8,437 nt of DNA from Flavobacteriaceae bacterium (GTDB lineage Bacteria; Bacteroidota; Bacteroidia; Flavobacteriales; Flavobacteriaceae), in contig DOIV01000166.1 of NCBI GenBank assembly GCA_003511845.1, positions 1-8,437 of the forward strand, in the 5' to 3' direction. Below the pieces are notes generated by a model. The model was not told where the DNA came from. It saw only the letters and a list, made by a program, of their open reading frames with translations, and did no database searches. Positions within the stretch are counted from its first letter, which is position 1, and each line of letters begins with the position of its first letter. This document shows, piece after piece, positions 1-6,307 of this stretch. A program made the position numbers and the translations under genes.

Positions 1-12
1 AAAGGAATAGTA

Positions 13-2385
13 TTAAAACTGAAAGCTATAACTTATAGAAGGCATTATTGGGAATAAACTTTGTTGCTTTAGCACCAATTCATTACTAGCATCATTATCG
101 GAATCTTTATAATCAAAAAAGTAGTAATACGGGTTTTTTCTATTGTATAAATTGAATATACTAACATTCCATGTGCGAGTGCCTCGTTTTTTTTGTTTTC
201 TGAAGTTTATGCCAATATCTAATCTATGAAAAGCTCTCATTCTAAAACTATTTTTCTCACCATAGATATCAATTTCTGAAGCAAAATCTTGAAAATTAGT
301 ACTATTTATAGGTAAATTATTAGGGTTATCTGGCACTATATATTTACCAATAGCTAAGGTAATAGGATTTCCGCTACCAAATACCCAAGTGGCAGAAAAA
401 TCGATATTCTTTTTTAATTTATGATTGAAAACAACACTAAAATCATGTCGTCTATCGTATTTAAAAGGATACACTTTTCCTTTATTGATATTTTCAAATT
501 GTCTTGTGCTTTTTGAATAAGTATAAGCTATCCACCCTGTAGATTTACCCTCTTTTTTTTGGATTAAAAATTCCAATCCGTAGGATTCTCCTTTTCCTTT
601 AGTTTCTACAATATCTTCCCAGTTGGTTGAAGAGCTTATATAGGTTGCTCCTTCTTTATAAGTGATTAGTTCCTGCATTTTTTTATAATAACTTTCCACA
701 CTAAACTCATAAACTCCGTCTTTAATAGATTTTGCCATACCAAAAGCAAACTGTTGAGATTGCTCTGGTATTGTTTTTGTTGTTGCGGGTACCCATAAAT
801 CTCTAGGAAATCCTACGCCAGAACTTGTTAATAAATGCACATTTTGCTGCATGGTAGCATAAGAAGCTTTAAAAGACATGTTGTCTGTAATTAGATAGTT
901 CAACAGAACTCTTGGTTCTAAAGAATAATAACTATTTTGATTTACACTATAGGAAGTGGCTCTCAGGCCAAGATTAGCACTAAATCGATTTCCTACTTTT
1001 AATTCATTTTCAATATAAGCGGCATTTTCAAAAGCATAAATGTCTTTATTACCAAAAATAGTATCGATGGTTGCAGAACCATCTTCTTCACGATTAATTT
1101 TATTTACCCCTGGTCTAAACTTGTGATAGATACTACTTAAACCAAATTTTAATTTGTAGTTAGTACTCGCAAAATATTCAAAATCAATTTTTGCACTGGT
1201 ATCATAAATACCCGATTTAAAACTTTTAAATAATTTTGAATTTTCATTATCTTGAGTGTCTTTATTTGAAAATTCAGTTAAAAAGCGATATCTAGTATAA
1301 GCTATCGTTACGTTGCTAAAAAGTTTATGGGTATAAGTGTGATTCCAACGAAATGCTACCAAGTTGTTACCCCATTTCAGCTTGTTTTTCACCTTTAATT
1401 TACCGCCATTATCTTTTTGTTTGTAATTCACATTAAATTGGTCATCACCTAAATAAACACTTAAAAATATACGATTTTTGTCTGAAAAACGATGGCTAAT
1501 TTTGGCGTTAAAATCGTAAAAATGATAACCAATACCACCACCATCCGTAACTAATTTACTTAATGGCTGTGTAATTAAATCATATAACATTCTACGGTAA
1601 GAAATTATATATGATGAAGTATCTTTTTTGATTGGCCCTTCTATAGACAGCTTTGATGCTACCATGCCTATCATTGCTTTACCATGAAATTCTTTTAGAT
1701 TACCATCTTTCATTCTAATGTCAAGAATTGAAGAAAGTCTGCTTCCGTATTGTGCAGGAAACCCACCTTTTATCAATTTCACATTATTGATAGCATCTGT
1801 ATTAAATGTTGATACAAAGCCTCCTAAATGATTTACATAATAGAGCGGAACATCATCTAATAAAATTAAATTTTGGTCTGGACTACCACCTCTAACATAC
1901 AAACCACTTGAACCTTCACTACCAGATTGTACACCTGGCATCAATTGTATTGCTTTTAAGATGTCAGACTCTCCACCTAAAGCAGGTAGCATTTCTATTT
2001 CTTTAACAGGAATTGAAATAGTACTCATCTCATTTCGTTTTTCAATGGGTTTTTCTTTAGTACTTGTAATAATTACTTCTTCTAATAAATTTTCAGGATG
2101 TAAATAAAAATTGATTTTACTACTTTCAGTTATGGTGAGGTCTTTTTTTATTAATTGATACCCTAGATATGAAACCATTAATAGGGTAGGTTGGTCTTTT
2201 GATACAGATAAGCTGTAAAACCCATAGTTATTACTTAATGTACCTTTACCAGTATTTTTATTATAGATTGTAGCATTAATTAATTTTTCACCTGTTTCAT
2301 TATCAATAATAGAACCACTAATTGTAATCTTTTGAGAAAAAATTATAGAGCTGTTTAATATAAAGAATAAAAAAATAAGCTTCAT
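13..2385 (-). CDS. TonB-dependent outer-membrane receptor with N-terminal carboxypeptidase-like domain
   Basis: A 790-residue outer-membrane transporter expected to import a ligand using TonB/ExbBD energy. Seen in the sequence: a signal peptide (about residues 1-18, ending IFSQ); a CarboxypepD_reg-like beta-sandwich (about 20-97, with the typical GSIIDNETGEKL start and a later YGFYSL); a linker with EEVIIT (102-107) resembling the TonB-box/linker region; a plug domain (about 118-228) with LMPGVQSG, GLYVRGGSPDQNLILLDDVP and GGFPAQYGSRLSS; then a long beta-barrel ending in Phe (YSFQF), as the Bam machinery expects. It starts one base after the stop of the DUF4249 lipoprotein gene, so the two are almost certainly co-transcribed and translationally coupled. 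By family knowledge such pairs work like SusC/SusD. Length and plan also fit iron-chelate or peptide receptors, and the substrate cannot be read from the sequence. The gene is complete; only 12 bases follow its stop in the window. Confidence 0.95.
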   Translation of the reverse strand: MKLIFLFFILNSSIIFSQKITISGSIIDNETGEKLINATIYNKNTGKGTLSNNYGFYSLSVSKDQPTLLMVSYLGYQLIKKDLTITESSKINFYLHPENLLEEVIITSTKEKPIEKRNEMSTISIPVKEIEMLPALGGESDILKAIQLMPGVQSGSEGSSGLYVRGGSPDQNLILLDDVPLYYVNHLGGFVSTFNTDAINNVKLIKGGFPAQYGSRLSSILDIRMKDGNLKEFHGKAMIGMVASKLSIEGPIKKDTSSYIISYRRMLYDLITQPLSKLVTDGGGIGYHFYDFNAKISHRFSDKNRIFLSVYLGDDQFNVNYKQKDNGGKLKVKNKLKWGNNLVAFRWNHTYTHKLFSNVTIAYTRYRFLTEFSNKDTQDNENSKLFKSFKSGIYDTSAKIDFEYFASTNYKLKFGLSSIYHKFRPGVNKINREEDGSATIDTIFGNKDIYAFENAAYIENELKVGNRFSANLGLRATSYSVNQNSYYSLEPRVLLNYLITDNMSFKASYATMQQNVHLLTSSGVGFPRDLWVPATTKTIPEQSQQFAFGMAKSIKDGVYEFSVESYYKKMQELITYKEGATYISSSTNWEDIVETKGKGESYGLEFLIQKKEGKSTGWIAYTYSKSTRQFENINKGKVYPFKYDRRHDFSVVFNHKLKKNIDFSATWVFGSGNPITLAIGKYIVPDNPNNLPINSTNFQDFASEIDIYGEKNSFRMRAFHRLDIGINFRKQKKRGTRTWNVSIFNLYNRKNPYYYFFDYKDSDNDASNELVLKQQSLFPIMPSISYSFQF

Positions 2386-2386
2386 G

Positions 2387-3271
2387 TCAATTGCTTTTAA
2401 TAATTCTAGTTATTTCAGAATACCCTGCAAAAATGCCATACCCATTTTCTATGTTAGTGTACATTGAAATAGGTTCTCCTACGCCATCCCAAACATCATG
2501 TTCTTGATTGTATTTATGTAGAATTAGTCTTTTTTTATACTTATAATAATTTTCTGTTATATGTCTAAAAATGAAATTTAATTCTGAAGGTTCATCATTA
2601 GAATCAAAAAGGTTTCCAGAATTTATTTTTAAGGTATAAGCAGTACCATTAAATAGTTCGTCACTAAACATTAGGCTTTCAGGTTCATAGGCTAATATTT
2701 CTTCATTTAACAGTACAGGGTCATTGTTTTTTTCATCGTAATAAGGTGTGAAAAAGCTATTATTATCTTTTACAAAAAACACAATTTCATAATAATTTTT
2801 TTTATTAGGGTTGTCTTTAAATTCGATGGTTAGTTGTCCCATTTCATAACCCTCTTCATCTGTATATGCATTTTCATTAAATGCCACAGAAATTAAGTTG
2901 GGTTTTGAGGGTGTATAATCATAAGCAGTAATGTTTTCAAACTCTGGGGTATTAACTTTAATATGATAGTTTTTATTTGTTTTTGGTAGAATAGTAGATG
3001 TGTAAATATTTCCATCAAAAGTTAATTCTTCAATAAATAGTTCATTTTCATAAAGTTGCACTATTGCTTCTCTTACTATAACAGGAAAGTCATTTAATAT
3101 AGGTGCCGTTTTACTTAAATGTACTTTAAAAACAGCGTCTTGAGAAAACAAACAGTTAAGAACTAGCTCAGGTTGGTACTTAGGCAAGTCTATTTCAACT
3201 TCTTTTTCGCAGTTTGTAAATAAAATTAAAAGAAGGAATTTAATTATAATTTTTTGGTTAAACACTTTCAT
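2387..3271 (-). CDS. DUF4249-type outer-membrane lipoprotein, partner of the adjacent TonB receptor
   Basis: A 294-residue lipoprotein. The N-terminus is a lipoprotein signal peptide: a basic stretch, a hydrophobic core KFLLLILF, then TNC with Cys21 as the lipidated residue. CEKEVEIDL follows; charged residues just after the Cys often direct Bacteroidota lipoproteins to the cell surface (inference here). The family call rests on the characteristic post-lipobox 'EKEVEIDLPKYQPELVLNC' region, followed by an Ig-like half (VHLSKTAPI..., VQLYENE, YHIKVNTPEF) and a mixed C-terminal half (ITENYYKYKKRLILH, then NGYGIFAGYS), with length in the usual range. DUF4249 genes in Bacteroidota regularly sit beside a TonB-dependent receptor, as here, and a surface ligand-capture role is inferred from that. 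The stop TGA is followed by one base and then the receptor ATG. No Shine-Dalgarno sequence is visible before the start. Confidence 0.88.
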   Translation of the reverse strand: MKVFNQKIIIKFLLLILFTNCEKEVEIDLPKYQPELVLNCLFSQDAVFKVHLSKTAPILNDFPVIVREAIVQLYENELFIEELTFDGNIYTSTILPKTNKNYHIKVNTPEFENITAYDYTPSKPNLISVAFNENAYTDEEGYEMGQLTIEFKDNPNKKNYYEIVFFVKDNNSFFTPYYDEKNNDPVLLNEEILAYEPESLMFSDELFNGTAYTLKINSGNLFDSNDEPSELNFIFRHITENYYKYKKRLILHKYNQEHDVWDGVGEPISMYTNIENGYGIFAGYSEITRIIKSN

Positions 3272-3319
3272 AGTACTTAAGGGTGTTTTTAGTACTAAAC
3301 GTTAAAGTTTACACTTTAA
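3272..3319 (-). promoter_or_regulatory. Palindrome and inverted-repeat cluster just upstream of the DUF4249/TonB-receptor unit
   Basis: The palindrome AGTACT occurs at 3272-3277 and again at 3291-3296, a centre-to-centre spacing of 19 bp. Next to it lies a perfect 7-bp inverted repeat, TTAAAGT (3302-3308) and ACTTTAA (3313-3319), with a 4-base loop. The cluster ends directly at the DUF4249 start codon, so it lies in the 5' leader or promoter of the import operon. Spaced half-sites could be an operator; the inverted repeat could also be a weak 3' hairpin of the upstream broken gene. No T-run follows it on the minus strand, so it is not a convincing terminator. No clear TAnnTTTG box was found in this gap; TAAACTTT is the nearest match. 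Confidence 0.3.
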
Positions 3320-3375
3320 GTGCTAGAAAATGTAATTCTTATCAACATGTGATTGTTGATTTAGAAATTGAATGG

Positions 3376-3837
3376 TTAAAATTTATACCCAAACTTAAAG
3401 TTTAGTACATTTTTTCGACTAAAAATGTCTAATTCAGTAGTGTTTTTACTTTTAAAATTGTGTTGGTAAAATAGTTTTACAGAAGTATTTTCTGTAAAAT
3501 CATACTGTACACCTAATTCAGCCGAGACACCAAACACTAATGGTGTAGGAAGAAGCTAGTTAAGGCTGTGGCTACGAAACAATGCAGATCCAGTATACAT
3601 ACTCAATTTTTCATTCACTTTATATCTAAAACGAAATGGTACTTGAAAACGAGCAGCATCTTGCGTATAAGAAGCGTCTAAACCACTTTCAAAAGACCAT
3701 TTGTCAGATAATTTAGTGCTTAATATAATGCTACTATTAAATATACCATCATTAAATTTCAGGTCAGCTTTTTTTTCTTTTTGAGCATTAGAAATAAAAG
3801 AAAACAATAAACAGAAAAGTAGAATATAAACTTTCAT
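3376..3837 (-). pseudogene. Small outer-membrane beta-barrel protein interrupted by an in-frame amber (TAG) codon
   Basis: The frame starts at ATG (3835-3837) with a signal peptide (about residues 1-19, ending FISNAQ) and barrel-like strands such as WSFESGLDASY and ARFQVPFRFRYKV. It meets TAG at 3556-3558 after 93 residues. Translating on in the same frame gives 59 further residues without a stop: LLPTPLVFGVSAELGVQYDF, SVKLFYQHNF, and finally VLNFKFGYKF before TAA at 3376-3378. That ending, with alternating residues and a terminal Phe, is the classic C-terminal strand of an outer-membrane barrel. The intact gene would therefore encode about 153 residues. I read it as one gene broken by a single nonsense change (or a sequencing error), because the frame and the character of the protein are unchanged on both sides. 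The 93-residue product would lack its final strands and the C-terminal assembly signal. Function is unknown; no enzyme motif is visible. Confidence 0.8.
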
Positions 3838-3875
3838 AGTCCAATTTAGTTAAATATTTTTTGCTTTACAGTACT

Positions 3876-3883
3876 CAAATTTA
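3876..3883 (-). promoter_or_regulatory. Candidate -7 promoter box (TAAATTTG) for the small beta-barrel gene
   Basis: On the minus strand the gap between the two barrel genes contains TAAATTTG, an exact match to the Bacteroidota -7 consensus TAnnTTTG. It lies about 38 bases before the ATG at 3837. No TTG is found at the expected distance upstream for a -33 box, only AT-rich sequence. If functional, the interrupted barrel gene has its own promoter and is separate from the gene at 3901-4623. Confidence 0.35.
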
Positions 3884-3900
3884 CTTTTATAAAAATTTAA

Positions 3901-4623
3901 CTATTTTATTTGATAACTTAATTTTACAAAAGGGATAATTACATTTTGCTGTATTTCAGAATCAACTCTCATATAATCTTTATCAAAAATAAGGGTTGCA
4001 CCATTTTCTAGTTCACCTGTGTAATAGACACCAAAACCCAATTCGAATTTATTTGAAACAAAACCAGCACTTGCTGTATATGCAGAGAAATTAAAATGTG
4101 AATCTGAACTTATAGTATTAATAGAACCATCTTCAAATTTATGAGAAGCAACACCTAAATAATCTGTACCTCTATTCATCATTGAATAACCTACTCTAAA
4201 AAACAAATCTGTTTTACCTAAATCAAAATATTTACCTATAAAGAATTGATAATCTGTTATTAGTCTATTTATAGATTCTCCCTGTGCTGTTTTTAAATTT
4301 GTATTCGGTTGTATATCACCTAGTCCAGATTTGAAATACACATGATCATAACGAAAAGAATGCGAAAAACCTATTTCAAAGTTTTTAAATACTCTATAAC
4401 TTAATGTATAGCCAATAGGAGTTCCGCTTAATTGTCTATCTAAATTAAAATCAATAATATCAACTTCATTTAATACTGCCGTAGGATTTTCATTTGCAGA
4501 ATATATTGGAGTTATACGATATTCTGTATTTACTTTTATTGAAAATCGTGATGTTGGTTTGTCTTGGGTAAATCCAATATTGAAAATAAAAGTAAAAATA
4601 ATTAGTACTATTAGCTTTTGCAT
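3901..4623 (-). CDS. Predicted outer-membrane beta-barrel protein, function unknown
   Basis: A 240-residue exported protein. It has a signal peptide (about residues 1-20: a Lys near the start, a long Ile/Leu/Phe core, then IGFTQ) and a body of alternating polar/hydrophobic strands rich in aromatics: FSIKVNTEYRITPIY, IGYTLSYRVFKNFEIGFSHSFRY, DLFFRVGYSMM, FNFSAYTASAGFVSNKFELGFGVYY. The last strand is VIIPFVKLSYQIK. This pattern and length fit a barrel of about 8-10 strands. The terminal residue is Lys, not the usual Phe or Tyr, a small deviation. I recognise no catalytic motif and cannot assign a family. The gene lies 55 bases downstream of the lipoprotein gene on the same strand, but a terminator hairpin fills that gap, so it is expressed either by read-through or from a weak promoter there. 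It ends in a natural TAG stop, so amber is a working terminator in this genome. Confidence 0.8.
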   Translation of the reverse strand: MQKLIVLIIFTFIFNIGFTQDKPTSRFSIKVNTEYRITPIYSANENPTAVLNEVDIIDFNLDRQLSGTPIGYTLSYRVFKNFEIGFSHSFRYDHVYFKSGLGDIQPNTNLKTAQGESINRLITDYQFFIGKYFDLGKTDLFFRVGYSMMNRGTDYLGVASHKFEDGSINTISSDSHFNFSAYTASAGFVSNKFELGFGVYYTGELENGATLIFDKDYMRVDSEIQQNVIIPFVKLSYQIK

Positions 4624-4640
4624 TGTATTTAAAGTTTAGA

Positions 4641-4669
4641 AAAAGGGGAGATTGGACAGCTCCCCTTTT
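4641..4669 (-). terminator. Intrinsic terminator after the 4679-5905 lipoprotein gene
   Basis: A perfect 10-bp stem, AAAAGGGGAG (4641-4650) with CTCCCCTTTT (4660-4669), encloses a 9-base loop. Read on the minus strand, the hairpin lies 9 bases after the lipoprotein stop codon and ends in five T followed by CTAAACTTT, the arrangement of a rho-independent terminator. The GC-rich core (GGGGAG/CTCCCC) stands out against the AT-rich surroundings. It also sits only 17 bases before the ATG of the next gene at 4623, so partial termination could set the ratio between the two products. Confidence 0.8.
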
Positions 4670-4678
4670 GATTATTAT

Positions 4679-5905
4679 TTAATAGCTTGTTTTGTATTTA
4701 AAATTGTATTTGATGGCATCATTATTAAAAGTCCAGCTAGGTATTCCTTTTTTAATCTCACCTGGCGTATAAGGACTTTGCCATGAATAGAAAGGCATCA
4801 TTTCTTTTAGAACATTACCTTTTGGTAAAGTTATTTCAAACTTAACTTCAAGTTTTGGTGCAGGCCAAGCATCCCATTCAGCAACAGCAACAGCATAATA
4901 AATATCTGACCCACTCGGTACAGGGTCTACATTTATGTACTTATGATTTTTAACCCTAGAAGACTTCTTTCTTACCCATCTTCTTCTCCAGATATAATCT
5001 ATGTTTTGATGTGTACCATCTAGATAAAATTTTTGAAATATTTCTGTAGAAAGTGGTCCAGATTCTGGAGCAAAATATGCTTGTGTTTTAAAATTCACTT
5101 CAGGACGACCTACAGGTTCTTTAAAATGTTTAACAGTTATTCTATCTAGATAGAATTCTCGTTTATAGCTTCCGCCACCACCTCCGCCATCACAGTCAGG
5201 TACAGCATATTCACTGTTACTTTGTTGTTGCATAGCTTCACAAGAATCAGAAATTTTTAAAAATATAATTTCTTTGGTTTTTGCATCACTTTGTGTAACC
5301 TTAAAACCTGTAGGTTGTAAATCACCATTTTCATCTTCTTGATAAGCATCATAAGCATCTTCTGTATTTTCATTATCATCTTCAAAAACAACAGGTACAA
5401 TTAATGGTTTACTCTTGCCTGAAGTTTTTTTCTCAACCAAAGATTTGAATTTTTGATACTTTTTTTCAAAATTTGTAATTATAATTTCAGGATGCCAATC
5501 CATACCTTCCAAATCATAAAAAGCTTCTAATGATTGTTGTAAGCTCATTTTATCATCTTCACTGATAAAAAAAGTAGCACTACCTTTTGCTTTAATATCT
5601 GAAATTAAATCTTTTACAAGAATTGCAGAACTAACTTCATCAGAATTAGATTTCTTTTTTAGGTTATCAAAAAGAATAGATTTAAATTCTGTATTGTGAT
5701 TCATCTTATTTATAATTTTACCAATGTCTAATAAATGCTTATTAGCATATTCTATTTGAGTTTCTAAAGGTGCATTTTCTATAGTGCTTTTGTCTAAAGC
5801 ACCAAGTGTTATGTTTTCACCTTCATTTTCATTACAGTTTGTCAATAAGAGTACACTAAAAAGTAGTACGCCAAATAATTTGTAAACTTTATTACTCGTT
5901 TTCAT
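4679..5905 (-). CDS. Lipoprotein of unrecognised family with a glycine-run hinge
   Basis: A 408-residue lipoprotein. The signal peptide is MKTSNKVYK plus a hydrophobic core, then LLTNC with Cys24 as the lipidation site. Residues about 40-160 look mainly helical and charged (ETQIEYANKHLLDIGKIINK; FEKKYQKFKSLVEKK). Residues 166-172 (KPLIVPV) lead into a very acidic stretch (174-195, many Asp/Glu). A run of six Gly (240-245) next to Cys238 separates this from a basic, aromatic C-terminal half with RRRW and RKK (307-314), then Trp-rich strands (AEWDAWPAP, FYSWQSPYTPG, IPSWTF). I read it as a helical N-terminal domain, a flexible hinge and a beta-rich C-terminal domain; the function is not recognisable. 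It has a long leader upstream, its own terminator downstream and an outer-membrane barrel gene next in line, so a surface or periplasmic envelope role is likely. No protease or glycosidase signature was seen. Confidence 0.8.
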   Translation of the reverse strand: MKTSNKVYKLFGVLLFSVLLLTNCNENEGENITLGALDKSTIENAPLETQIEYANKHLLDIGKIINKMNHNTEFKSILFDNLKKKSNSDEVSSAILVKDLISDIKAKGSATFFISEDDKMSLQQSLEAFYDLEGMDWHPEIIITNFEKKYQKFKSLVEKKTSGKSKPLIVPVVFEDDNENTEDAYDAYQEDENGDLQPTGFKVTQSDAKTKEIIFLKISDSCEAMQQQSNSEYAVPDCDGGGGGGSYKREFYLDRITVKHFKEPVGRPEVNFKTQAYFAPESGPLSTEIFQKFYLDGTHQNIDYIWRRRWVRKKSSRVKNHKYINVDPVPSGSDIYYAVAVAEWDAWPAPKLEVKFEITLPKGNVLKEMMPFYSWQSPYTPGEIKKGIPSWTFNNDAIKYNFKYKTSY

Positions 5906-5906
5906 G

Positions 5907-5984
5907 TTAATTAAATTTTTTAGTTAATAAATTCCATTTTGGATTTTCGTGAAAATCTTTAAACTTTAACGTCACCAAAGGCAT
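5907..5984 (-). CDS. Possible 25-residue upstream ORF abutting the lipoprotein gene
   Basis: An ATG at 5982-5984 opens a 25-codon frame (MPLVTLKFKDFHENPKWNLL, then TKKFN) ending in TAA at 5907-5909, one base before the lipoprotein ATG. The same frame stays open 19 codons further upstream, to about 6041, without another ATG. The one-base spacing matches the DUF4249/TonB-receptor junction elsewhere in the window and would allow translational coupling. Against it: stops are the only test available, short open frames arise by chance in AT-rich DNA, and the overlapping hairpin at 5942-5957 could explain the sequence instead. I do not recognise the peptide. Confidence 0.25.
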   Translation of the reverse strand: MPLVTLKFKDFHENPKWNLLTKKFN

Positions 5985-6260
5985 TTTCTGACCAAAAAAT
6001 ATTAATTTCGCGTTTTCTCTGGTTATTGGGCTTTTATCTATTCATAGGCAAAGGTTTTAAGTTAATATCCATTCGTACGTTTATTTTATTTACCTCAACC
6101 AGAGGTTTTATTATTATATATAGTATCCTTCTACTTACCATTCAAAAAATGAACGGAAGCACATTGGGTTAATTGCCAATAAATTTTCTCTTATTACGAC
6201 CTGTAAAAGGTCTCTCTGTCTGCTAATATACAAAAAAAAAAAAAAATGAAGCGACAAAAA

Positions 6261-6282
6261 TTTTAACTTATTTTTGTTAAAA
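6261..6282 (+). promoter_or_regulatory. Candidate promoter box overlapped by an inverted repeat, upstream of arsenate reductase
   Basis: TATTTTTG (6269-6276) matches the Bacteroidota -7 consensus TAnnTTTG and ends 31 bases before the ATG at 6308. It is embedded in a perfect 7-bp inverted repeat, TTTTAAC (6261-6267) and GTTAAAA (6276-6282), that could serve as an operator covering the promoter. No TTG lies at the usual -33 distance; the A15 run occupies much of that region. No arsR-like regulator gene is in the window, so a regulator cannot be named. Confidence 0.35.
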
Positions 6283-6307
6283 AACAACTTGAAAAACTAC
6301 ATATCCC

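Larger units (their letters stand above)
5906..6307. other. 402-bp divergent intergenic region with inverted repeats; possible structured leader of the lipoprotein mRNA
   Basis: No recognised gene lies between the divergent lipoprotein and arsenate reductase genes. Local inverted repeats: GATTTT/AAAATC (5942-5957, CGTG loop); ACCTC/GAGGT (6092-6106); ATTGG/CCAAT around 6164-6181; GACCT/AGGTC around 6199-6213. CTCTGGTT (6017-6024) is also fully complementary to AACCAGAG (6097-6104), and the second arm is shared with the 6092-6106 hairpin, so the two pairings exclude each other. A run of 15 A fills 6232-6246. Minus-strand short ORFs occur, including one that abuts the lipoprotein start. I do not recognise a known riboswitch, a tRNA or an insertion-sequence end, and no exact TAnnTTTG box was found on the minus strand. 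A structured 5' leader or small RNA is possible but unproven. Confidence 0.5.

Noticed and set aside
3341..3360. ATCAAC/GTTGAT inverted repeat after the broken barrel gene as a terminator
   Set aside because: A 6-bp stem with an 8-base loop and no T-run on the minus strand is too weak to call.
3556..3558. Amber codon as programmed recoding (pyrrolysine or suppressor read-through)
   Set aside because: No recoding machinery or structure is visible, and the neighbouring barrel gene ends naturally with TAG, so a simple nonsense change or sequence error is the simpler reading.
5942..5957. GATTTT/AAAATC hairpin as a terminator
   Set aside because: The stem is nearly all A/T and lies in the leader immediately before a gene. 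On the minus strand it is followed by CAAAATGG, not a T-run.
6080..6181. Other minus-strand short ORFs in the leader (a 34-codon frame from about 6145, and a 9-codon frame near 6170)
   Set aside because: They lack a recognisable product and any start signal, and frames this short occur by chance in such AT-rich DNA.
5906..6307. Known riboswitch, tRNA or insertion-sequence remnant in the long intergenic region
   Set aside because: No conserved riboswitch core, tRNA arm sequence, transposase motif or matching terminal repeats could be recognised by reading.
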